Position numbers and translations under genes: made by a program. Below are positions 1-8,128 of a stretch of DNA of 18,661 nucleotides, one piece after another. How positions within the stretch are numbered: position 1 is the stretch's first letter; each line of letters starts with the position of its first letter. A model generated the notes under the pieces. It worked only from the letters and a program-made list of their open reading frames with translations, had not been told where the DNA came from and did no database searches. The stretch covers positions 1-18,661 of the forward strand of contig JBCDCC010000024.1 of NCBI GenBank assembly GCA_039182435.1, written 5' to 3'. The DNA comes from JBCCKC01 sp039182435. Its GTDB lineage: Bacteria > Verrucomicrobiota > Verrucomicrobiia > Opitutales > Coraliomargaritaceae.

Positions 1-171
1 CTCGAGGGCTACAAATACTATGACGTCACTCTAGAGCCAAAGATGAATTCAGCCGTATGGGGAAACATAGCCGCAGGTGGAGCAATTGGTATGATGGTAG
101 ATGGTTCGAATGGTGCAGCCAATACGCTATTTCCTGCAGAAGTGAGCGCGACATTATCGCCTGCGCAATAA
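1..171 (+). CDS. C-terminal fragment of a PEGA-type lipoprotein-like protein (5' end outside window)
   Basis: Reading frame 1 is open from the first base to a TAA at 169-171 and gives 56 residues of a protein that begins upstream of the window. The visible part has a GY start, then 'WGNIAAGGAIGMMVDGSNG' and a final 'FPAEVSATL'. From memory this matches the common tail of small Gram-negative lipoproteins with PEGA-like domains, where a W-G-N-I-x-x-G-G-x-I-G-x-x-V-D-x-x-x-G-A core is followed by L-x-P-x-x-V-x-x-x-L. The Gly-rich segment is hydrophobic and may touch a membrane. Function is unknown. The frame is also supported by the lack of any better plus-strand frame here; a minus-strand frame over the same bases has no recognisable features. 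Confidence 0.6.
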   Translation, partial: LEGYKYYDVTLEPKMNSAVWGNIAAGGAIGMMVDGSNGAANTLFPAEVSATLSPAQ

Positions 172-178
172 GAGCGAC

Positions 179-202
179 ATGCACGTTCTTTCCGGAACGC
201 AT
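179..202 (+). terminator. Weak candidate hairpin after the lipoprotein-like gene
   Basis: CGTTC at 184-188 pairs with GAACG at 195-199 around a six-base loop. ATG at 179-181 can extend the pairing with CAT at 200-202 across a two-base bulge. Only a short T run follows, so it is at best a weak terminator. The rest of 172-346 is AT-rich around 248-270 and shows no promoter I would defend, although a malQ promoter must lie somewhere in it. Confidence 0.25.
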
Positions 203-346
203 TTTAGCTATAGTGTAATAATCCCAGAAAAGCACAAAATACGCACAATATATATTATGTCTAATTTATGGTTTGGCGGTGAATTCGCGCTCTGATTGAT
301 TGTAAGGTTGACCCACTCCTTCCGCCTTACTGAGTAGAGATCGATT

Positions 347-1879
347 ATGGGCACCCAAGCTGAACCGTTTTACAACTGGCTCTCGGAGCGTGCGGCGGGT
401 GCGCTGTTACATCCGAGTTCCCTACCATCGGATTTCGGGATTGGGAACCTTGGGGGCGGTGCCTTCCGCTTTGTTGATTTCCTCAGCGATGCGGGACTGA
501 AGATTTGGCAGATGTGTCCACTTGGCCCTACCGGCTATGGTGATTCGCCTTATCAATGTTTTTCCGCTTTTGCGGGCAATCCGTATTTCGTCGACTTGCA
601 GCCTCTGATCGATGAAGGCTTGCTCGAATTCTCAGAGGTAGAATCGCTGCGGTGCTTACCTAAGGACCATGTGGACTACGGCGCGCTCTATCACGCCTTC
701 TGGCCGGTTATGCAATTGGCCTATGATCGCTTCAAAGCCTCAGGTTCTAATGGATTCCTCGATTACGGCGATTTTGCGAAGTTTAAGAGGTCGCAGACTA
801 AGTGGCTGAGCGACTACACGCTCTTCATCGCCTTGAAGGGATATTTTGGAGGCAAGTGTTGGCTGGACTGGCCGAAGGAATATCAGGACTACCTCGCGAT
901 CCAGCGGCCGAAGCTAAAGCGCCCGATCAAGGAAAAGGCCAATCTCCACGCGTTCATTCAGTATCTCTTCTTCGCTCAACTCAGGAAGCTCCGCGCCTAC
1001 GCTACGAGTAAAGGTATCGAGATCATGGGCGATATCCCGATCTTTGTCGCGATGGATAGCGCAGACGTCTGGGCTAACGCCGACCTCTTTCAACTCAAGC
1101 CGAACATGAAGCCCAAGGCAGTCGCAGGGGTGCCACCCGACTATTTTTCGGAGGATGGTCAGCTCTGGGGTAATCCGCTCTTTAATTGGAAGGTGCACAA
1201 GGCTACGAACTTCAAATGGTGGCTCCGTCGCATCGGGAGCAACCTCGAATTCTACGATATCGTCCGGCTCGATCATTTCCGCGGATTCGAGTCGTATTGG
1301 TCGGTCCCGGCTGCGGCCAAAACCGCTCGAGATGGCAAATGGGTCAAGGCGCCGGGCTTGGAGCTGTTCAAATCGATCCACAAGAAATTCCCCAAAGCGA
1401 AGATCGTAGCCGAAGACCTCGGCGTAATTACTGATAAGGTGAATATGTTACTCGAAGCAACCGGCCTTCCCGGCATGGCTGTGTTGCAGTTTGCTTTTGG
1501 TGACACCGAGGAAAACGCCTATCTCCCCCACAATCATAAGCCGAACTCGGTCGTCTACTCGGGCACGCACGATAACGACACCTCGCGCGCGTGGTATGAC
1601 TCGATCGATGAAATGACAAAGGATCATGTCCGTCGCACCTTGAGCGTGCCAGGCGACGCGATTGCATGGGATCTGGTCCGGGCGGCCTATGCTTCGGTCG
1701 CAAATCTGGCGATTATCCCGGTGCAGGATTTTATGAGTCTCGGCAGTGAGGCGCGTCTCAACACGCCCGGCGCAGCGATGGGCAATTGGCAATGGCGCTA
1801 CCAAGAAGTGCAACTAGCTGCGCTCCAGCACGAGAGCGCGGCGTATCTGCGTCAGCTCGCAGCAGAGCATGAACGCTAG
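347..1879 (+). CDS. malQ: 4-alpha-glucanotransferase (amylomaltase, GH77)
   Basis: This cytoplasmic enzyme transfers alpha-1,4-glucan segments between maltodextrins and releases glucose, in glycogen and maltodextrin metabolism. The 510 residues match the usual ~500 of bacterial GH77 proteins with no extra N-terminal domain. Visible family motifs in order are H22-P-S-S-L-P-S near the N-terminus, the P58-L-G-P-T-G-Y-G-D-S-P-Y block, 'GDIPIFVAMDSADVWAN' (228-244), 'VAGVPPDYFSEDGQLWGNP' (259-277), R307-L-D309-H-F-R-G with the nucleophile Asp309, A355-E356-D-L-G with the acid/base Glu356, and G406-T-H-D409-N-D with the transition-state Asp409. All three catalytic carboxylates are present, so the enzyme should be active. 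The ATG at 347 places the conserved HPSSLPS block at the expected distance. It stands alone on its strand, and its downstream neighbour is convergent, so it is probably monocistronic. Confidence 0.96.
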   Translation: MGTQAEPFYNWLSERAAGALLHPSSLPSDFGIGNLGGGAFRFVDFLSDAGLKIWQMCPLGPTGYGDSPYQCFSAFAGNPYFVDLQPLIDEGLLEFSEVESLRCLPKDHVDYGALYHAFWPVMQLAYDRFKASGSNGFLDYGDFAKFKRSQTKWLSDYTLFIALKGYFGGKCWLDWPKEYQDYLAIQRPKLKRPIKEKANLHAFIQYLFFAQLRKLRAYATSKGIEIMGDIPIFVAMDSADVWANADLFQLKPNMKPKAVAGVPPDYFSEDGQLWGNPLFNWKVHKATNFKWWLRRIGSNLEFYDIVRLDHFRGFESYWSVPAAAKTARDGKWVKAPGLELFKSIHKKFPKAKIVAEDLGVITDKVNMLLEATGLPGMAVLQFAFGDTEENAYLPHNHKPNSVVYSGTHDNDTSRAWYDSIDEMTKDHVRRTLSVPGDAIAWDLVRAAYASVANLAIIPVQDFMSLGSEARLNTPGAAMGNWQWRYQEVQLAALQHESAAYLRQLAAEHER

Positions 1880-1899
1880 CTCAGTCAGCCACTTTCTAT

Positions 1900-1926
1900 A
1901 CGCAGATTTCGCAGATGAACGCAGAT
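1900..1926. repeat. Three CGCAGAT units between convergent genes
   Basis: CGCAGAT occurs at 1901-1907, 1910-1916 and 1920-1926, with spacers of two and three bases (period 9-10). The first and third copies are preceded by A. The run fills much of the 62-base gap between the stop of malQ and the stop of the minus-strand membrane-protein gene. Similar 'ACGCAGATTACGCAGAT'-style repeats occur between genes in several bacteria, including Verrucomicrobiota, as I recall. Function is unknown. It has no long arms or spacers of the CRISPR kind. Confidence 0.7.
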
Positions 1927-1941
1927 CTACTTGTTATCGGA

Positions 1942-2358
1942 TCAAGCTGCGGCAATCCCAAGAATAAATGCGAGTGTCCAAAGAACGGTGCGCGGCCAGT
2001 TGGTTTGGATGAGGCGATTTAAGGTGGCGGGCTCCCCTTCCCCGTTGCTGATTTTATTGTGAAGTGGGACGGAGACGAAAAAAGTCAGTATCCAGCAAAC
2101 CAATACAGTAGTTAGCGAGAGGTAATTCAAGGTGCCGCCCGAAGTCGTCGCTGCCCAAAGCTGGCAAAAGAGTTGCGTGAACATCGTGGGGATGATGACG
2201 AAGCCAACGCGCGTTGTGTAGCTGCGATGCCATAGCACTAATTGGTCGGCCGAGATGCGGAGAAAACTGGGATAGATGACAAGCTGGACGAGCCAAAGGA
2301 TCACGAGCATCCCGAAGTCTGCCAAGTGACGGATCAGACTGATCGGTAGCGCGTCCAT
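1942..2358 (-). CDS. Small integral membrane protein of unknown function
   Basis: A 138-residue hydrophobic protein with about four membrane helices (roughly residues 14-34, 52-70, 80-98 and 120-138). Short conserved-looking motifs are 'YPSF' (29-32), W43-H-R-S-Y just before helix 2, 'VPLHNKIS' after helix 3 and 'NWPRT' before helix 4. The P-L-x-N ... W-x-x-x-x-x-R arrangement recalls the DUF1772/anthrone-oxygenase-like membrane family, but the likeness is loose and I would not assign a reaction. The ATG at 2358 starts three bases after the asd stop codon, so the two are almost certainly co-transcribed. The link to amino-acid synthesis is positional only; no functional connection is evident. 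Confidence 0.8.
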   Translation of the reverse strand: MDALPISLIRHLADFGMLVILWLVQLVIYPSFLRISADQLVLWHRSYTTRVGFVIIPTMFTQLFCQLWAATTSGGTLNYLSLTTVLVCWILTFFVSVPLHNKISNGEGEPATLNRLIQTNWPRTVLWTLAFILGIAAA

Positions 2359-2361
2359 CGA

Positions 2362-3375
<1,014 letters not shown>

Positions 3376-3422
3376 TGGATTATTTGGAAGAAAGCGGGCG
3401 TGTAAATCAAAGCTGCCAAGCC

Positions 3423-3914
3423 TTGTCAATCACCCCGAGTGATCGACGTTTGATCGTCTCGATCGCGGAACAGGAGATGGCGTTGATTGAAGGGGCGGCT
3501 ATAGTGAAACGCTACCGGATCTCCACTTCCAAGCGCCCACCTTCTTGTGTGGTTGATTCTTTTGGCACGCCGACGGGCTTGCATGCCTGCGCGGACAGAA
3601 TCGGCCAAGGCGAACCGGTCGGGATGGTTTTCAAGGGGCGCGTCGGGACCGGTATGCATTTTAGGGATTATCCGAAAGACGAACGCATGAAGAACCTGAT
3701 CACGAGTCGGATTATTCGCCTGCGTGGTCTCGAGCCGGGCAAGAACTTTGGGCACGGCTGCGATTCCTACGAGCGCTACATCTATATTCATGGCACCAAT
3801 CACGAAGGTCGCATCGGTCAACCCTTCAGCGGTGGCTGCGTGGAGATGCGGAATGCAGATGTGATTGAGCTCTTTGAGTGCGTAGAAACGGACGACCTCG
3901 TCTACATCTGCTAG
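3423..3914 (+). CDS. L,D-transpeptidase (YkuD) family protein
   Basis: YkuD-domain enzymes use a cysteine to form or exchange 3-3 peptidoglycan cross-links or attach proteins to meso-DAP stems. With a TTG start at 3423 the protein has 163 residues: a first beta hairpin 'RRLIVSIAEQEMALIEG' (8-24), 'SFGTPTGLH' (46-54), then the catalytic region I122-H123-G-T-N and S136-G-G-C139-V-E-M. His123 and Cys139 are spaced as in the family, with S-G-G-C in place of the common S-H-G-C. No signal peptide or membrane helix is visible from any start. An in-frame ATG at 3369 would lengthen the protein by 18 residues but would lie inside the start of the divergent asd gene; the TTG fits the domain better. Neither start has a clear ribosome binding site, so the exact start is uncertain. 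Confidence 0.85.
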   Translation: MSITPSDRRLIVSIAEQEMALIEGAAIVKRYRISTSKRPPSCVVDSFGTPTGLHACADRIGQGEPVGMVFKGRVGTGMHFRDYPKDERMKNLITSRIIRLRGLEPGKNFGHGCDSYERYIYIHGTNHEGRIGQPFSGGCVEMRNADVIELFECVETDDLVYIC

Positions 3915-3971
3915 CCGAAACTTTAGGCTACAGTCTTGCGATATAGAGCTAATCCACTAATTTGATTGCTC

Positions 3972-5252
3972 ATGAAGGTGCTGCCACTTACCCTTATCGC
4001 TTCTCTCTGGCTGGTCTCCTTAATCGGTGCATTTTATCTCGGTCAACGAGTTCCCGACACATCCTTACGAGCTACTCAGAACCCAGTCGCGAGCGCGGAA
4101 GTTTCAGACAACGAGCTGATTACACTGGATTCGAGCTTATCGAATTCCTCCGAAAATCAAATGGCATCCGATGCTGAGGGAGCTGCGATCTCAGTCGATG
4201 GTCATACCGAAATCTCAGTATCTGTGGAGAATACCGATGGGCTCACGCCAGATCAAACACGCGATCTACTCGTTACGGCTTTCGCGATGCCACGCTCGGA
4301 ACCGAATCGTAGCTCGGTGATTACAAACCTGCTGCGCAAATTGGCCGAAACCGATCCATTTGGGGCCCTTCAATTAGCTGATGACATTGGGTCTCTTCGA
4401 GATACCCAGCGTGCGAAGAATCAGATTCTGGTGGTTTGGGGCACGAATGATCCAATTGCAGCACTCACCTGGGCGGAAACCGGGTTGATGAACGAGCCAC
4501 TGTCTTCGAGAATGGATTTACTGGAATCGATCTATGAAGGGTATGCGGCCAATGACCCTGCTGCCGCCTTTCAAACAGCCTTAATACAACTGGATGCTTC
4601 TAACCCAGCCGGCGAACGCTTGAAACGGGAAATCTTAGAGGAGATCGTTGAGGTCCAAGTGGAGAACGGGCAGATCGCCAGCGCACAAAATGCAATAGAA
4701 TTGATGGAGACCGGCGAGATGAAGAACCGCCTTCTGCGCGAGCTGGTCGATGAATGGGCCTCCTTCGATCCGGTAGCCGCTTCGGAGTATGTGCTGACTT
4801 TGGGGAACGAGGCAGGTGTTTCGATCAAGACCGCTCTCCTCTCGGAATGGGCTGAGAATGACCCAGCTGCGGCTGCACAGTGGCTAAGCACTCTCGACGA
4901 TGATGACCCCGCGATTGCTCGGGCCAGTGCTGAAATCATCCGACAGTGGACACGCTACGATCTCAACGCTTCTGCTGAATGGCTCAACTCCCTTCCCCAG
5001 ACTCCTGAGTTGGATCGTGCAGTGGCCAGCTACACCTATCGGGCTGCCGAGGAAGATCCGTCGAGCGCCATGAGCTGGGCCGAATCGATCTCCAACGATG
5101 GGATGCGCACTCGCACGATGGAGCGCGTGGCTTACACTTGGCGCCTTTCGGACCCGGAAGCCTTTGAGGGTTTCCTCAGTAGCTCAGAGTTTACCGAAGA
5201 GCAGGCGAAAGCCCTGCGTGAAGCTGAGCCGCGAGGTGGCCGTCGTCGATAG
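3972..5252 (+). CDS. Membrane-anchored protein with ~33-residue tandem repeats
   Basis: I choose the ATG at 3972 (426 residues) because it begins with K and one hydrophobic helix (about residues 3-23), a signal anchor or uncleaved signal peptide; a TTG six bases upstream adds only two residues. Residues 25-95 are a polar, Ser/Glu-rich linker. From about 120 to 405 the protein is a run of short alpha-helical repeats, each with an (N/F/T)-D-P-x-x-A-x-x-W/L core: Asp-Pro pairs fall at 128, 160, 195, 266, 297, 362 and 394, a D-L variant at 329 and a degenerate unit near 232. Spacing is 31-35 residues, so about nine units. The C-terminus is basic (R-G-G-R-R-R). Proteins of this style are frequent in Verrucomicrobiota. 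The repeats suggest a periplasmic helical solenoid for binding partners; no catalytic motif is visible and the function is unknown. Confidence 0.8.
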   Translation: MKVLPLTLIASLWLVSLIGAFYLGQRVPDTSLRATQNPVASAEVSDNELITLDSSLSNSSENQMASDAEGAAISVDGHTEISVSVENTDGLTPDQTRDLLVTAFAMPRSEPNRSSVITNLLRKLAETDPFGALQLADDIGSLRDTQRAKNQILVVWGTNDPIAALTWAETGLMNEPLSSRMDLLESIYEGYAANDPAAAFQTALIQLDASNPAGERLKREILEEIVEVQVENGQIASAQNAIELMETGEMKNRLLRELVDEWASFDPVAASEYVLTLGNEAGVSIKTALLSEWAENDPAAAAQWLSTLDDDDPAIARASAEIIRQWTRYDLNASAEWLNSLPQTPELDRAVASYTYRAAEEDPSSAMSWAESISNDGMRTRTMERVAYTWRLSDPEAFEGFLSSSEFTEEQAKALREAEPRGGRRR

Positions 5253-5265
5253 GCCGAGGCCAAAT

Positions 5266-6681
5266 TCAGTAGGCAGTCTTCGGCGGCTTGATTACTTGAA
5301 CGGCAGTCTTGAAGAGAATCCAGAGGTCGAGCCAGAAGGACCACCCCTTGATGTATTCCAGATCGTAACGCACCCGTTCCTCAATCAATTTCGTGTCAGT
5401 GATTTCGCCGCGGAAGCCCTTACATTGCGCAAGCCCAGTGATGCCCGGCTTCACAAAGTGACGGGTCCGGTAGATGTTCACCTGTTCGCTGAAGATGTCG
5501 TCGTGCTGCATAAGGTGAGGACGAGGCCCGACCACGCTCATGTTCCCCTTGAGCACGTTGATAAACTGAGGGAACTCATCGAGGCTGGTCTTTCGCATGA
5601 TCTCACCAAAGGCGAAGATGCGTTCGTCCCCCTTCTTTGCTTGCTGACCTTCACGTCTCCGGTCGTTCCCTTCATAATGCATCGAACGGAATTTATAGAT
5701 CGTAAAATCGCGGCCCCGTTGGCCTGAGCGCGTCTGCTTGAAAAACATCGGCCCGGGCGACTGTTTGCTATGAAACAACTTTACCGCTAAGCACATAATC
5801 GGGAGCACTCCGAGGACTACAGGCACTGAGATGATAATATCGAGGGTGCGTTTGATCACTCGATTGATCGGACTTTCTAGGGGCTCTTGTTGGAGCGTGA
5901 AGAATGTGTGACCACCCTGATGGACCGGGATGAGGACTTGATCGAAATACTCTTCCCATGGGTTAAAAATAAGAATACGGCGGCCTGCCTTTTCGCAGAG
6001 TTCAACGACCGTATCGACCCACCAGTCAGAATCTCGCGTCTCGAGCAGGATTACCTGATCGATCTTCTCGCGATCCAGAATTTCCTCCAGCTCCATGAAC
6101 TCACCTAGGATCGGCATCTGCAAATTCGACTCAGTCGCCATTTCGTAGGTGACAAGGCCGGCAATCTCGATCCCGAAGAAGGGTTGCCTGCGGGTCCAAT
6201 CTTCGAGGTGGCGAGCTGATTTCGCACTACCCAGAAAGATCGTCCGGACTGAATTTTCGCCGCGGAAGGCGAAACGAGCGATCAGCTCTGCCGCATAGCG
6301 ATTGATCGGGATGGCTGTGAGCCAAAAGCAGCCAAGAAAAGAGATTATAAAGAGACGACTAATCGCTTTGTCCTTCGTGGTGAAGACGATCGAGAAGAGC
6401 ACGATAATGAGGACAATAGTCTGGTAATTAGCCTGTCGGATACCACGCACCCAGCGGAATGAAGTCAACTCACTCTCGTGCTCACTTTGCACCTGCGGAA
6501 AAGAAAGGATTCCTGCAATAAATACGCCCAAGTAATAGAGTGGGAAATTAATATAGCCGAAGGCAACAGTAAGAAAGCCATAGTAAGACGCCACTAAAAG
6601 CAGCGAAAAGAGCACCAACATGTGAACCTGAATAAACAGATGGCTCAATATACGGAGGCCATGGGTGCGGTTTCCAATCAT
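5266..6681 (-). CDS. Polyprenyl-phosphate sugar-1-phosphate transferase (WcaJ-like initiating enzyme)
   Basis: This membrane enzyme starts the repeat unit by moving a hexose-1-phosphate (often glucose) from a UDP-sugar to undecaprenyl phosphate. The 471 residues follow the long PGT layout: N-terminal membrane helices (about 18-60 and 88-125), a Rossmann-like CoA-binding-type region (145-245), a membrane segment after 'NRVIKRTLDII' (273-283), and the C-terminal catalytic domain. Catalytic-domain motifs are 'FFKQTRSGQRGRDFTIYKFR' (313-332), S366-L-D368-E369-F-P-Q-F with the Asp-Glu pair typical of PGTs, 'GNMSVVGPRPH' (379-389) and 'KPGITGLAQ' (411-419). Sugar specificity cannot be read off. It is divergent from the NusG-like operon across a 128-base gap and ends 13 bases from the convergent repeat-protein gene. 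Upstream only TAGGA directly against the ATG resembles a ribosome binding site. Confidence 0.93.
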   Translation of the reverse strand: MIGNRTHGLRILSHLFIQVHMLVLFSLLLVASYYGFLTVAFGYINFPLYYLGVFIAGILSFPQVQSEHESELTSFRWVRGIRQANYQTIVLIIVLFSIVFTTKDKAISRLFIISFLGCFWLTAIPINRYAAELIARFAFRGENSVRTIFLGSAKSARHLEDWTRRQPFFGIEIAGLVTYEMATESNLQMPILGEFMELEEILDREKIDQVILLETRDSDWWVDTVVELCEKAGRRILIFNPWEEYFDQVLIPVHQGGHTFFTLQQEPLESPINRVIKRTLDIIISVPVVLGVLPIMCLAVKLFHSKQSPGPMFFKQTRSGQRGRDFTIYKFRSMHYEGNDRRREGQQAKKGDERIFAFGEIMRKTSLDEFPQFINVLKGNMSVVGPRPHLMQHDDIFSEQVNIYRTRHFVKPGITGLAQCKGFRGEITDTKLIEERVRYDLEYIKGWSFWLDLWILFKTAVQVIKPPKTAY

Positions 6682-6809
6682 TCCTAGGGGGATTTTACAG
6701 TCGGATCAAAATTGAGGGACGGGAGGATGAAGCAGAATCGTAATGGTCTGAATCTGTCAGCACTTTTTTGAAATTGAAAACATAAACGCGAGCCATAGCG
6801 TCTGTCTGC
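6682..6809. promoter_or_regulatory. Divergent leader region between the initiating transferase and the NusG-like operon
   Basis: These 128 bases separate two divergent start codons, so promoters for both the minus-strand sugar-phosphate transferase and the long plus-strand operon are expected here. TTGAAA occurs at 6768-6773 and 6774-6779 after a run of six T, and TTGAGG at 6712-6717, but none has a convincing -10 box at 16-18 bases. A copy of the enterobacterial ops element (GGCGGTAG) is absent. Assignment as regulatory rests on gene arrangement, not on a recognised motif. Confidence 0.45.
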
Positions 6810-6820
6810 ATGCCGACAGA
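6801..6820 (+). promoter_or_regulatory. Hairpin with the start codon of the NusG-like gene in its loop
   Basis: TCTGTC (6801-6806) is the exact reverse complement of GACAGA (6815-6820). The eight-base loop TGCATGCC contains the ATG at 6810-6812. The bases upstream carry no Shine-Dalgarno sequence. The fold could either present or hide the start codon and so influence initiation. Six pairs may also arise by chance. Confidence 0.35.
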
Positions 6821-7355
6821 GTTAGATAATCCGAACGCGGACGACGCTGAACCAGCGTGGTATTGCTTAAGGGCCCAAACCAAGCGCGAGCACATCGCTG
6901 CAGCGATGCTGGCAAATCTCGAAGGAACCGAGGTCTTCTGTCCGCGTCTCAGCCAGGTCAAGAAGACCAAAGTTGGCAAAAAGCGCTTCGTGGAGGCGAT
7001 GTTTCCAGGCTATCTTTTCGCTAAGTTCTCCTTGGTTGAACAGTATCGACGAGTCATACACACCCAAGGGGTGACAGGGATGGTTGAGGTCGGCGGCCGG
7101 AAGCCGATCCCCGATGCAGTGATCGAACATTTAAAAGAGAGCATTCCGGAGGAAGTAACTGAGGCACCTGACTTGAGCATCCGCCCGGGCGCGCAGGTCG
7201 AGGTAATTTCTGGTTCCTTAAAAGGACTCAACGGCCAAGTGCTCGCGCACCTCCCCGCGCTCAATCGCGTGCAGGTGCTACTCGATTTCTTAGGCAGAGA
7301 CATAAACATTGCCGTCGATCAAAACGATGTCCTACTAGCCAAAGAGCCCCATTAG
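6810..7355 (+). CDS. NusG-family antitermination protein (RfaH/LoaP-like paralogue)
   Basis: NusG paralogues bind the beta' clamp helices of RNA polymerase and suppress pausing or termination on selected long operons. The 181 residues hold an NGN domain (about 15-110; 'AWYCLRAQTKREHIAAAML', R-F-V-E-A-M-F-P-G-Y-L-F-A-K-F at 59-73) and a C-terminal KOW domain (about 123-155; 'RPGAQVEVISGSLKGLNGQV'). Housekeeping NusG would sit with secE and rpl genes; here the gene leads a polysaccharide operon, as operon-specific paralogues do. The W-Y-C-L-R-A-Q-T-K-R-E start is closer to such paralogues than to standard NusG. No in-frame start exists further upstream before a stop. The WecG-like gene follows after eight bases. 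What the protein recognises (DNA ops element or RNA hairpin) is not evident from the sequence. Confidence 0.88.
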   Translation: MPTELDNPNADDAEPAWYCLRAQTKREHIAAAMLANLEGTEVFCPRLSQVKKTKVGKKRFVEAMFPGYLFAKFSLVEQYRRVIHTQGVTGMVEVGGRKPIPDAVIEHLKESIPEEVTEAPDLSIRPGAQVEVISGSLKGLNGQVLAHLPALNRVQVLLDFLGRDINIAVDQNDVLLAKEPH

Positions 7356-7363
7356 CTGATCGT

Positions 7364-8113
7364 ATGACCCACTCCTTTGAAACTGTCCGCATTCTCGGCA
7401 TTTCATTCTTCAACGACACATTGCAGCGATCACTGGAAATCGCGCAAAGACAAGGTGGGCTCTTCCTAGCTCCATCTGGACCCGGCCTCGCAGATCTTGG
7501 AAAAAACCCTGCCTACGACCGTGCGGTGCAAACGGCGGACGTGAATTTGATCGATAGCGGCTACCTTGCCCTCCTCTGGCAAAAGCGCACTGGGGTTGCG
7601 ATCAAACGCCACTCAGGGTTGAAATTTATTAAGGCGCTGGTCGAAGATTCCAAGTTTCAGCAGAACCTGAAGCAACTTTGGGTGATGCCCGGCGCGGCAC
7701 ACACCGCCCCCACCCAAGCCTACCTGGCCGGTCAAGGTATTGAGCTGCCGGATACCGCCTACTATGAGGCTCCTTTCTATCAAACCGCTGAGGTGCGCGA
7801 TGAGGTCCTGCTAGAGAAAATCCGGCGTGAACGACCGGATTACATCATCCTCGCCATCGCTGGCGGCAAACAGGAGGTCCTTGGATACTGGTTGCGCGAG
7901 CAACTCGACTACAGCCCCGCAATCATTTGCATCGGCGCAGCGATAGCCTTCCTGAGCGGACAACAAGCCAAGATTCCAACCTGGGCTGACCGTATGTATA
8001 TCGGCTGGTTACTGAGAATCTTAGCCGACCCGAAGACCTTCATTCCTCGCTATTGGAATGCCCGCAAACTCCGGAATGTGCTCAATACTTACGGCGAGAA
8101 TGCGCCTGTCTAA
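7364..8113 (+). CDS. WecG/TagA/CpsF-family glycosyltransferase (GT26)
   Basis: Family members transfer a sugar such as N-acetylmannosamine, its uronic acid, or a hexose onto a lipid-linked first sugar. The 249-residue length is typical. The C-terminal signature is clear: I188-C-I-G-A-A-I-A-F-L-S-G, 'IPTWADRMYIGWLLRILADP' (204-223) and a final R-Y. The N-terminal half is altered: where many members have T-P-N-x-x-x it reads A36-P-S-G-P-G, and where they have P-D-G it reads L62-I-D64-S-G, keeping only the Asp that acts in catalysis in TagA. The acceptor is therefore likely an undecaprenyl-diphospho-sugar made by the divergent transferase; donor unknown. Start is the ATG at 7364, with no ribosome binding site; the next gene begins 15 bases after its stop. 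Confidence 0.9.
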   Translation: MTHSFETVRILGISFFNDTLQRSLEIAQRQGGLFLAPSGPGLADLGKNPAYDRAVQTADVNLIDSGYLALLWQKRTGVAIKRHSGLKFIKALVEDSKFQQNLKQLWVMPGAAHTAPTQAYLAGQGIELPDTAYYEAPFYQTAEVRDEVLLEKIRRERPDYIILAIAGGKQEVLGYWLREQLDYSPAIICIGAAIAFLSGQQAKIPTWADRMYIGWLLRILADPKTFIPRYWNARKLRNVLNTYGENAPV

Positions 8114-8128
8114 TCTGCTTCCCGACTC

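Noticed and set aside
26..235. Minus-strand 69-residue open frame at the left edge
   Set aside because: It overlaps the open plus-strand frame whose translation matches a known lipoprotein tail; the minus-strand product looks like nothing known.
914..1381. Minus-strand 155-residue open frame
   Set aside because: It lies wholly antisense inside malQ, whose motifs are intact across the region.
1900..1926. CRISPR-like array
   Set aside because: Units are only seven bases with two- to three-base spacers, and no cas genes are present.
5253..5265. Terminator between the repeat-protein gene and the sugar-phosphate transferase gene
   Set aside because: GGCCGAGGCC nearby would leave a two-base loop and no T run follows; the 13-base gap holds no credible hairpin.
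5098..5727. Plus-strand 209-residue open frame
   Set aside because: It is antisense to the C-terminal catalytic domain of the sugar-phosphate transferase and overlaps the end of the repeat-protein gene; the translation has no recognisable motif.
6682..6809. Enterobacterial ops/JUMPstart element
   Set aside because: No GGCGGTAG or close variant was found on reading the region, so the recruitment signal is left undefined.
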